A stretch of 13,199 bases of DNA from Chrysochromulina parva (GCA_002887195.1 PJAB01001627.1:1-13199), one strand, 5' to 3'. Shown: positions 1 to 7,255, counted from the stretch's first letter. The notes: generated from the letters alone by a model not told the origin. Numbers and translations are program-made.

Positions 1-1224
1 CTGCTGACGCTTGGCGTCGTGCGGCCAACGGTACCGGTCGAGAAGCGCCCCGACCTCGTCGGCGGGAAGCCTGAAGCCATGCTCGGTGATATGATCGAGC
101 GCGCCATTCGGAAGGATGCGCTGCTCGACGAAGCGCTTGAGGCCAGCGACGAGCGGCGCCGCCGTGTGACTAGCCATCGAGCACTCGCGGCTGAGGGTAT
201 CGGTGATCTCTTGCACCTTGGCGAACGAGACCTCTGGCGCCATCGAGGCGTGCACACGCGAGAGCACGAAGAGTTTCCCGCAGCACTCCTGAAAGGCGGC
301 GGCGCTCTCTTTGGACATGTTCGCGTCGAGATAAGGGCGCAGCTTGGCCAGCCCTGCTGCCCTAGAGTCCGCCTTGAAGACGGCATCGATGGTCTCTTCG
401 TAGATCATGCTGAAGGCATCGCGGGCCCGCGAGGTCGTGCCTGCATCCAAGGCCACTTCCGAGCACGCCGTCGGAGCCATCGAGACCGTGTCGCGCGAGC
501 TCCTGCGTCGTGGAGGTCTGCGTGCCACGTCATCGTCGACATCCGGGCCGCTTACACCCACGTGTGATGCCTTCGTCGCTGTGGCCATGCTCGGCGCTGT
601 GGCCATCACTGCTGCAGCCACAAGGCGCATGCGGCATGGCGCCGCGCACGACAGCCGATCCGGAGCGACGACGCTGCCGCTGTCGATGTCCTGAGGTGCC
701 GCACGAGCCATGGTCTTGAGCAAAGAGATTCGGTCTTGCAACTGCTCCATCTCTTCGAGTGCCGCCTGCAGCTCCTTCGAGTGTTCCATTTGCCGAGCCA
801 GTTCCGACCGTGCGGCCCTTGGCACTTCCGACGAGATGGTGAAGCTATTCGACGGCGAAGAGACTTCACTCCCATCGCTGTCGCTGAGCTGAATTGGCGT
901 CGTGCTCCACGCCACCGTGCTATCGCTTTTGCCATTCTGCCCGACTCTTGACTCTTGCCCGAATCGGAGATGATTCTCGGGACGCGGCGAAGTACGTGTC
1001 CACGCTGAACGAGGGCTTCGCGGTGAACGAGGGCTTGCGCCGCCGAGAGAGCTGCTCGAGACGCTCGAGCTGCTCGCTGCCCGCTTCAACTCATACTGTT
1101 CCTTTCGTAGTAGATCAGTAAAGATCATCGCTGCGTGTGCCGTGCCTCGCTCGATGATCCTCGGAGCACGGCTCATGGTGGAGACGACGAACGAATCCAT
1201 ATGAGGCGGCCCTCCCGCTTGCAT
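1..1224 (-). CDS. Unrecognised repeated-element ORF, left copy (3' end beyond the window)
   Basis: An uninterrupted reading frame of 408 codons runs on the minus strand from an ATG at 1224 to the left edge with no stop, so the protein is longer than seen here. I do not recognise the family. Residues 1-50 are mixed. Residues 50-80 are rich in Ser, Arg and Pro. Residues about 143-172 look like a coiled coil (heptad-like ELARQMEHSKELQAALEEM). Residues about 190-250 are Ala-rich and probably disordered, and about 265-405 are predicted helical with scattered Cys. The first about 215 residues are closely matched by the inverted copy at 8008. The start is supported because homology between the copies runs through it and both copies have ATG at the same place. 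It could be a transposon protein, a gag-like protein or a lineage-specific host gene family. Nothing in the visible part identifies a transposase, integrase or reverse transcriptase. Confidence 0.6.
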   Translation of the reverse strand, partial: MQAGGPPHMDSFVVSTMSRAPRIIERGTAHAAMIFTDLLRKEQYELKRAASSSSVSSSSLGGASPRSPRSPRSAWTRTSPRPENHLRFGQESRVGQNGKSDSTVAWSTTPIQLSDSDGSEVSSPSNSFTISSEVPRAARSELARQMEHSKELQAALEEMEQLQDRISLLKTMARAAPQDIDSGSVVAPDRLSCAAPCRMRLVAAAVMATAPSMATATKASHVGVSGPDVDDDVARRPPRRRSSRDTVSMAPTACSEVALDAGTTSRARDAFSMIYEETIDAVFKADSRAAGLAKLRPYLDANMSKESAAAFQECCGKLFVLSRVHASMAPEVSFAKVQEITDTLSRECSMASHTAAPLVAGLKRFVEQRILPNGALDHITEHGFRLPADEVGALLDRYRWPHDAKRQQ

Positions 1225-1710
1225 AGCGAGCGGCAAGCGGCGTGGGGTCGCAGACATTGAACTCTGAGTCATGACTCTGACTGCGTCGCACGCGCACTCA
1301 TTGAGGGCCGGGAATCTCGGATAGATTCGTTTCGGGAGCGTAACACCGTCGGCCCTTTTTGATGAAGTGATCGCCGTTAAAGTTGAATGCCGTCGGCCCT
1401 TTATAGAAAAAGGGCCGACGAACGGCCGTGCATCAAAAGGCGCAAGAACTTCTTTTGACCGTTTCCTGCGCACCTTCCTACTATTCTGAGAGCTTGAGAG
1501 GCGGGCCTTCTCCGCGGCCGCCGTCCCGCGCGAACAACACAAGTACTGCGAGCGAGCCCGCCCCTGATAATTAGTCATTGATTGAATTTTTGAGACACAG
1601 ACACACCGTAGTATAATACGGGGTACAGGTCGAGATATCTACTGAGGCTCATAGGATATCGATATCCCATAGCAGCACACGCAGCGAGCTCGTCGTACAG
1701 TAGTACAGAC
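1225..1710 (-). promoter_or_regulatory. Leader/promoter region of copy A
   Basis: This non-coding stretch lies upstream of the ATG at 1224. It holds a hairpin at 1391-1420, a further copy of its arm at 1346-1359, an AT-rich patch near 1600-1620 that could be a core promoter, and the 14-bp palindrome at 1654-1667. All but the AT-rich detail are shared with the other copy. Promoter function is inferred from position and conservation only. Confidence 0.4.
1391..1420. repeat. Perfect 12-bp-arm hairpin, GTCGGCCC type
   Basis: Arms CGTCGGCCCTTT (1391-1402) and AAAGGGCCGACG (1409-1420) enclose the 6-nt loop ATAGAA. A third, direct copy of the left arm lies at 1346-1359. The same hairpin occurs in the leader of copy B at 7829-7857. 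It could be a terminal inverted repeat of a small nested element, a transcription terminator or a structured leader. Confidence 0.8.
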
Positions 1711-1804
1711 TCGCTCACTCACTCACTCACTCACTCACTAGGGGGCATGGTTGCTCACGCAACCACTGGCAACCATGCCCCCTAGTGAGTGAGTGAGTGA
1801 GCGA
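1711..1804. repeat. Long imperfect palindrome at the inner border of copy A
   Basis: The arm 1711-1754 (TCG, then a CTCA run, then TAGGGGGCATGGTTGC) is the reverse complement of 1769-1804 apart from two extra tetranucleotide units in the left arm. The loop is 14 nt. The nonamer ACCACTGGC occurs at 1762-1770 and again at 1804-1812, bracketing the right arm like a target-site duplication. The microsatellite half of the left arm belongs to the inverted-repeat copy, but the GGGGGCATGG part has no counterpart next to copy B. Confidence 0.85.
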
Positions 1805-2485
1805 CCACTGGCTTGAAGTTAGCGAGGGACGCGTTCGCCGTCGATACATGTAACAGTAAGCGTCGAATGGTCGGCACGAGGGTCGTACCACTCAGAGCCG
1901 GTCTCGGCCTCCGCGTAAACGACGAACGCAACGACGAACGCAACGACACGAACGCAAGGGCCACACTATAAAGTAAGTATAAAGCGGCGCTCATGCAAGC
2001 ACGCCCCCCGCGGGTCATTGGTGACCCCAAATTATCACGCCCTTGAGCAGGGTCATCAAACTAAGACCCAACTGTGAGTGACCCAAAACTGTTAACGGCG
2101 GTCGGCGGCCACGCCTCTGTGCTCTGAGCATTTTCCCACCTCATTCCACAGTGTGGCACCTTTTCGAATGCGTAGTCCTTGGCTACATGCTTGGCGTGGC
2201 CTTGCGCTACATTCGCCTACGCTACATCTTCAGAGCCTACAGGAGATCTCTCCCACGCAACCGAAGGCGAAGTACGATCGGCAAAAAGGACACCCAGTAA
2301 TAAAAGAGAAATTCTTAAGGTGTGCGGTGAAACCAACTGCAAATTTCGGTAACGTGTGCGCGACCTTCGGACTTGCGAGACTTGGCACTTGCGTGTTGCG
2401 ACTAAATCATGGTCTAAATTTATATGAAAGACGAGCATGTTGCCCACAGCCACACCAGCCCCGGCGGCCTTCATGCGTGCTCTGA
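1805..2485. other. Spacer between copy A and the ClpB stop
   Basis: I find no convincing gene here. It contains a short tandem repeat at 1919-1956 (two exact 12-bp units ACGACGAACGCA and a longer variant) and a small hairpin near 2015-2028 (GGTCA TTGG TGACC). Several GTGACCC-type words follow up to about 2090. The ClpB 3' UTR must lie in the right-hand part, but I could not place a polyadenylation signal with confidence. Confidence 0.5.
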
Positions 2486-5166
2486 TCACTTACCCAACGA
2501 GCTGAGAGCGGGAGCGCCAGTGCCCTTGCCATTGCCCTCGCTCTTGCCCTCGCCCTCGCCTTCGCCTTCGCCGCGCCGGCGCACGATCCGAATCCGCAGC
2601 GAGACGCGATCGAAGTCAGCATCGACCTCGAGTGTATCTCCGTCGCGGTACTCGCCCGCCACCAGCCCACGCGCGAGGGGCGTCTCAAGCTCCTTCTGGA
2701 CCACGCGCTTGAGAGGGCGCGCGCCGTACTCGGGCGAGTAGCCCAGGTCCGCAAGCACGCCGAGCGCTGCGTCGGTCACTTGCAACGTCACCTCCCTTGC
2801 GGCGAGCCGCTTCTGCACGCCGCCCAGGGTGAGACGCGCGATCGTCTGCAGTTGCCTTTTTTGGAGCGGCTGGAAGATGATGAGCTCTCCGAGCCGGTTG
2901 AGGAACTCAGGTCGGTATGTCTCTCGCAGCTGGTCGAGCACGCGCAGCCGCACCTCATCCAGCCTCGAGGGGTCGCCGTTGGCCTCGAGGATCGTACTTG
3001 CACCCACATTGGAAGTGAGGATGATGATCGTGTTCCGAAAGTTGACGGTGCGCCCTTGCCCATCCGTCACGCGCCCGTCGTCGAGGATCTGGAGCAGGAC
3101 ATTGAACACCTCGGGATGCGCCTTGTCCATCTCATCAAAGAGTACGACCGCGTACGGCCGGCGGCGCACTGCCTCGGTGAGCTGTCCCCCCTGCTCGTAG
3201 CCCACGTAGCCGGGCGGTGCGCCGACCAGCCGAGAGACGCTCTCCTTGGCCATGTACTCGGACATGTCCAGCCGCACCTGATGAGCGGGCTCATCACGGA
3301 GGTCATCAATGCTCATCACGGAGGTCATCAACGCTCATCACGGAGGCCATTGGGCGCAGGCGCTCATCACGGAGGTCATCAACGCTCATCACGGAGGCCA
3401 TTGGGCGCAGGCGCTCATCACGGAGGTCATCAACGCTCATCACGGAGGTCATCAACGCTCGTCGTAGGCCATCAAAGGCGCCATCGGCAGTCATCAGAGG
3501 TCATCGCTCGCCCTCGGCGCACCATCGCGTCATCGGAGTCAAAGAGTTTATTCGCAAGTGCCTTCGCAAGCTCCGTCTTCCCCACACCCGTTGGGCCGAG
3601 GAACAGGAAGGAGGCGAGGGGCTGGCTCGGGTCTGCGAGTCCAGCACGCGAGCGAAGGATCGCATCCGAGACAGCATCGACCGCCTCCGACTGGCCCGCC
3701 ACACGCGCCCCGAGCGCCTCGGGCAAGTCGAGCAGCTTTTGGGCCTCGGACGCGAGGAGTTTCGTCACTGGCACCCCCGTCCATTGAGATACGACCTCGG
3801 CCACCTCCTCTTCGCCGACTGTCGTACGCAGCAGCGGCGGCAAATCTGCGGAGTCGATCACCACAACAGCACCGGTGGCCGCCGCAGCGGCGGCAGCGGC
3901 GGCGGCGGCGGCGGCGGCGGCCGCGCGCCCTAGCGCCTCCTCCTCCGCTAGCCGAAGCCGACGCTGCAGCTCGGGCAGCTTGGCGTACTTGAGCTCGGCC
4001 GCGCGGGAGAGCTCGTACGATTGCTCCGCCTGCTCGATCTCGATGTTGGTCGCCTCGATTTGGGACTTGAGCTCGCGCACCTGCTCAGGCGGCCTCATCA
4101 AGGAGGCCATCAGACGCAATCATACAGGCCATCATCGGGGCCATCAATCAGTTGTACTCCTCGCTGCAATCAGTACATCAATCAGTACTTCAATCAATCA
4201 TTTGTACTCCTCGCTCACCGCCTCGAGCCTCGACTTCTCCTCCTCCCACCGCTTCGTCAGCTCCGCCTGCTCCGCCTGCAGCGTGTCCGCCTCGTCCGTG
4301 AGTGCGCGCAGCCGGCCGGCGGCGCGTGCGTCGGTCAATGCGTCTTGCTTGAGCGAGATCATCTCCATCTGCACCTGCAGCAGCCGCCGGCTGACCTCAT
4401 CCAGCCGTTGGGGGCGCGACGTGGCATCGATGCGCAGCTTGGCGGCCGCTTCGTCGATGAGATCGATGGCCTTATCGGGCAAGAAGCGATCGGCGATGTA
4501 ACGATCCGAGAGCACGGCCGCTGCCACGAGGGCGGCATCCGAGATGGAGACGCCGTGGTGAAGCTCATAGCGCTCCTTGAGGCCGCGTAGGATCGCCGTG
4601 GTCGCTTCCACAGAGGGGGGCTCCACGTAGACCTGTGGGGAGGGGGGGAGGGCGTCGTGGTGAGCACTTGCATGCAAGGTAGCTCATCAGTGGCAATCAG
4701 AGGGGGGCTCCACGTAGACCTGCTGGAAGCGACGCTCGAGCGCAGCGTCCTTTTCGATGTACTCGCGGTACTCATCGAGGGTCGTCGCTCCGATGCATGC
4801 GAGATCTCCGCGAGCGAGCGCCGGCTTGAGCAGATTCGACGCGTCCATCGCGCCGTTGCCGCCGCCCGCACCAACGACGGTGTGGATCTCGTCAATGAAG
4901 AGTACCACCTCGCCGTCGGCCATGGTGACTTCATCAATGACTGCCTTAAGGCGCTCTTCGAATTCGCCCCTATACTTGGCACCCGCGAGGAGGGAGCCCA
5001 TGTCGAGAGCGAGTAACCGCCGGTTGCGGAGCGTCTCGGGCACGTCGCCACTCGCGATGCGCTGCGCAAGGCCCTCGGCGATCGCAGTCTTGCCTACGCC
5101 AGGCTCCCCAATGAGGATCGGATTGCTCTTCGTGCGGCGCGAGAGCACCGTCATCGCCCGCCGTAC

Positions 5167-5199
<33 letters not shown>

Positions 5200-6040
5200 C
5201 CCTTCGCGCGCGAGCTTCGTCAGGTCGCGAGAGTACTTGGCGAGCGCCTCGTACGATCCCTCGGGCGTGCGCGACGTAATGCGCCGGTTGCCACGTACCT
5301 GTGGGGAGGAGAGCGCCGTGCTGAGCACTTGCATGCAAGCCCAGGGGTCGGTGGCCACGTACCTGGTCGATGGCGGCACGTAACGTCATCGTCTCGAGAG
5401 CGGCGCCGCCCTTGCCCATTACGGCGCTTCCGCAGCGCTCGTCGTTGAGAAGGGCGAGGAGCGCGTGCTCGGCGGCGAGGTACTCGTCCGTCAGCAGCGT
5501 GCGCTGAGCCTCCATCTTTGGCAGCAGCGATGCGAGAGAGCCGCCGATGACGAGGTTGCCGCCATTGTCGGAGCTGCCGTACACCTTGGGCTGCCGCAGG
5601 GCGTATGCCTCGAAGGCGTTCCGGATGCTCGTGGGCGAAGCGCCGGCGGCCAGGAGCACGCGTGACGCCATGCCCTTGTCGTCCTCGAGCAGCGCAAGCG
5701 CGAGGTGCTCCACCTCGGCCACTCGCTGGCTTAGCCGCTGGCACGTGGGCGGGATGCGCTGCAGCGCCTTGACGCCAGCCTCGGTCCACTTCTCCGGGTC
5801 GAGGAGCTCGGCCGGGTTGCTGTTCACTGATGCCATCCTCGCGGCGCGGGAGCGCCGCGCCGCGCCGAGGTCGCGCAGAGCTGCCACCGAGGCAGCTGGC
5901 ACCGCCATGGCCGGCGTCCGATGCTGTTGCACTGGACGTGGCGCGAGCGGTGGGCGCACGACGAAGGTGGGCGTGGTCGGCAAGTAAGCGATACACAACG
6001 CAGCGTGGAGCACGTGCAGCATCGGACGGAGGAGCGTCAT
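2486..6040 (-). CDS. clpB: ClpB/Hsp100 AAA+ disaggregase, probably plastid-targeted, five exons
   Basis: Predicted exons (minus) are 6040-5363, 5298-4720, 4632-4219, 4080-3523 and 3277-2486, giving 1006 aa with every intron in phase 0. The family unfolds and rescues aggregated proteins with Hsp70. Seen in order: a presequence (about 1-65), a Clp_N domain (about 70-226), NBD1 with Walker A GEPGVGKT (290-297), pore loop KYRG (334-337), Walker B ending in DE (362-363) and Arg fingers RR (415-416), a coiled-coil M domain (about 490-607) that separates it from ClpC, then NBD2 with Walker A GPTGVGKT (719-726), GYVGYE (766-771) and Walker B LFDE (789-792). The start is the first ATG of the open frame; an upstream extension to 6145 opens with GTG. 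A hydrophobic stretch at about 7-25 and a following R/A/P-rich stretch resemble a bipartite plastid signal. Odd points: 16 consecutive Ala after the M domain (3877-3924) and a Gly-Glu tail. A GTAAGT donor overlaps the stop, so one more exon is possible. Confidence 0.93.
3278..3522 (-). other. ClpB intron 4, 245 nt, filled by a minisatellite
   Basis: It starts GTGCGCCGAG and ends GCTCATCAG in phase 0, joining Met743 to Val744 so that [17 protein letters not shown] is restored as in other ClpB proteins. The downstream exon starts GTGCGGCTGG, sharing GTGCG with the intron start. Most of the intron is the 22/29-bp tandem array listed separately. The array stays open in frame with both flanks for part of its length, so retention would add repeats to the protein. 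Confidence 0.85.
3292..3459. repeat. Minisatellite of 22- and 29-bp units inside ClpB intron 4
   Basis: Seven units start with CATCACGGAGG. Units at 3292-3313, 3314-3335, 3365-3386, 3416-3437 and 3438-3459 are 22 bp. Units at 3336-3364 and 3387-3415 are 29 bp with GGGCGCAGG inserted. The 22-bp units are identical apart from one base in the first. Degenerate copies continue to about 3515. Confidence 0.95.
4081..4218 (-). other. ClpB intron 3, 138 nt, repeat-rich
   Basis: It starts GTGAGCGAG and ends GCCTGAGCAG, interrupting the M domain in phase 0. The length is a multiple of three but it contains in-frame stops. The downstream exon starts GTGCGCGAG, an 8/9 match to the intron start. Plus-strand 4143-4165 and 4193-4215 match at 22 of 23 bases, a 50-bp-period duplication across the donor. 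The rest is built from TGATTGATG and GATGGCC-like words. Confidence 0.82.
4633..4719 (-). other. ClpB intron 2, introner-like, 87 nt
   Basis: It starts GTCTACGTGG and ends CTCCCCACAG, in phase 0 between Gln419 and Val420. Plus-strand 4611-4635 and 4698-4722 are a perfect 25-bp direct repeat that contains both splice junctions. The part 4633-4678 aligns with 5299-5339 of intron 1, including CTTGCATGCAAG and the CTCCCCACAG acceptor, with a few extra Gs. Confidence 0.92.
5299..5362 (-). other. ClpB intron 1, introner-like, 64 nt
   Basis: It starts GTACGTGGCC and ends CTCCCCACAG, in phase 0 between Gln226 and Val227. Splicing is required: the frame before it enters nonsense and the next exon resumes the ClpB sequence. 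The intron start and the downstream exon start are near-identical: plus-strand 5349-5365 and 5285-5301 match at 16 of 17 bases. The body 5299-5339 is homologous to that of intron 2. Confidence 0.9.
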
Positions 6041-6313
6041 GCGCTCGGAGCGAGGAATGTCTGGAACGCGAAAGTGCCACGAAAAGGTCGCTCGAATATA
6101 CTCGAGACTTTCAATTTCGAAGCGGTCCCCGCGCTCCGACACCACGCCCGAGGACGGCTCCGCACCCCTCGGTCAACACAAGTACTGAGTACTCGCTCGC
6201 TCGGCCTACTCAATTTCGCAATAAGCATGCGGTCGGCTCGATTCGGCTAGAATTGCTTGTAGAATTGTCTGAGTTAAGCATCGCGGCGCCTTCGAAACGC
6301 GTTGGATGGCCGG
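6041..6313 (-). promoter_or_regulatory. ClpB upstream region
   Basis: These 273 bp separate the ClpB ATG from the stop of the upstream methyltransferase, which has the same orientation. A near-palindrome at 6091-6106 (CTCGAATATACTCGAG) contains a TATAT core about 55 bp before the ATG. GAA/TTC words are common, but I see no well-spaced heat-shock element. Promoter status rests on position. Confidence 0.35.
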
Positions 6314-7255
6314 TCATCCCCTATTCACACCCTTTTCCTCAAGGCAAACCCTGTACAGCACCAAGCTTTCCCATATGCCCAGCAGCCACCACGACGCTCG
6401 GAGGGGCAACCACTGCGAATCGTTCACGCGACGGATCGTCTCTGCAGGAATAGGCTCTCGACGGGCGGTAAGGCCGCGCGCGGCACACTTTTGTTCAAAG
6501 TAACGCAGTGAAAGATAATCCTTATATTCCGCCTTGAGTGCGTTGCTAGGCGGCATCCCGCCGCCGCTGCTGTCAGCATTGTAAGGTACTTCGGCGGGCC
6601 CTCGCGCGACGCAGAGCAGGTATACCTCGAGATTCGGTGCGGAACGAAGGAGCTCGGAGAGAGTCGACACGAGCCCTTCGCCCTCGCCGTGCCAATGATC
6701 GTCGGTGCCGCCATAGTAGACGAGGTCTGAGCCGACCACGTGCGTCAACTTGCTGGCTGAGGCAGCAGGCACAGGAAGCGCTTTGGCGGAGGCCGCCCCG
6801 AGAGCAGCGTCCCACTTGTGGATGGACAGGTACGGCGAATCGCTCATCCCATTCAATTCTGCATTTGATCGAAGGATGCTCAGCACCTGGTCATCAAAGT
6901 CTGTCGCGATTATGCGGCGCGCGATGCCATCCTCGTCACTGTTTGCGCACGCCAGGCCGAGGGCCGTCGTGCCGATCCCGGACCCGATTTCGAGTACCAC
7001 CGCCCGTGGCGGCAGATGGTCCAAGCACCATTGCAGCAGCACGCGTCCCGCAGGCCAGTCGATGGCGCCGATCGGAGGTGGACGTGTCCGTGCTTCGATT
7101 TGGAAGACGAGTGGCTTTGCAAGGCTGGGGCTCTTCACGCAATGCTTCGAAAGCTCCCACTGGCGCAGGCCAAGGCTCTCGTCCAGGAGCCACACTGAGC
7201 ACAGTGCACCCCCCGCGGCGATCAGCCGCGGCCTTCGCGCAACAAGACCGAGCAT
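6314..7255 (-). CDS. METTL21/FAM86-like protein methyltransferase (Methyltransf_16 fold)
   Basis: A 313-aa intronless frame. The first in-frame ATG is at 7255; the frame is open for ten more codons to a TTG at 7285, with a TGA just upstream. Residues 67-72 (DWPAGR) match the short Trp-Pro-Ala motif that precedes the SAM fold in this family. Motif I is VLEIGSGIGTTALGLA (87-102), the acidic post-I residue lies in IATDFDD (116-122), and GSDLVYY (175-181) corresponds to the catalytic D-x-V-Y region. Members methylate lysines of chaperones, AAA+ ATPases and translation factors, but the substrate cannot be read from sequence. The N-terminal 30 residues include a hydrophobic stretch (11-29) after several Arg, possibly a membrane anchor or organelle signal. 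It is tandem with ClpB, 273 bp apart. The subfamily is uncertain. Confidence 0.82.
   Translation of the reverse strand: MLGLVARRPRLIAAGGALCSVWLLDESLGLRQWELSKHCVKSPSLAKPLVFQIEARTRPPPIGAIDWPAGRVLLQWCLDHLPPRAVVLEIGSGIGTTALGLACANSDEDGIARRIIATDFDDQVLSILRSNAELNGMSDSPYLSIHKWDAALGAASAKALPVPAASASKLTHVVGSDLVYYGGTDDHWHGEGEGLVSTLSELLRSAPNLEVYLLCVARGPAEVPYNADSSGGGMPPSNALKAEYKDYLSLRYFEQKCAARGLTARREPIPAETIRRVNDSQWLPLRASWWLLGIWESLVLYRVCLEEKGVNRG

Larger units (their letters stand above)
1..1740 (-). repeat. Left arm of a large inverted repeat (copy A)
   Basis: Reverse-complementing this segment gives a sequence collinear with 7465 to about 8730. Both carry, in order, a GTGA microsatellite, a palindrome GGATATCGATATCC (1654-1667), a conserved leader with a GTCGGCCC hairpin, and the ORF. 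The coding part differs by roughly 6% by hand count, while the leader is more diverged and has indels. The outer end is not in the window. The two copies face each other with their 5' ends inward, about 5.7 kb apart. Confidence 0.85.

Noticed and set aside
606..935. 109-110-codon frames found in both inverted copies (606-935 and 8297-8629)
   Set aside because: They are a second frame of the repeated ORF; presence in both copies follows from DNA homology, and the longer frame extends through the window edge.
2010..2095. Small MITE-like element with GGGTCA/TGACCC ends
   Set aside because: The inverted ends are only about 6 bp and there is no clear target-site duplication or second copy in the window.
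2217..2489. Extra ClpB exon after the GTAAGT overlapping the stop
   Set aside because: A possible acceptor gives about 60 residues unlike any ClpB C-terminus; ClpB is already complete, so I kept the stop at 2486 and only note the donor.
3292..3459. CRISPR array
   Set aside because: The units are contiguous tandem repeats without unique spacers, inside a eukaryotic intron.
2780..3787. 335-codon plus-strand frame across the ClpB 3' half and repeat array
   Set aside because: It is antisense to well-conserved ClpB NBD2 exons, and its repeated peptide simply reflects the minisatellite.
5220..6080. 286-codon minus-strand frame overlapping ClpB exon 1
   Set aside because: It is Arg/Ala-rich alternative-frame translation of GC-rich coding DNA; the ClpB frame gives the real Clp_N domain.
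6091..6150. Heat-shock element upstream of ClpB
   Set aside because: GAA and TTC words occur, but I could not find three alternating units at the canonical 2-nt spacing.
1534..6192. Shared 14-mer CAACACAAGTACTG in copy A and upstream of ClpB
   Set aside because: A single 14-bp match within 13 kb is near chance expectation and the flanks do not match.
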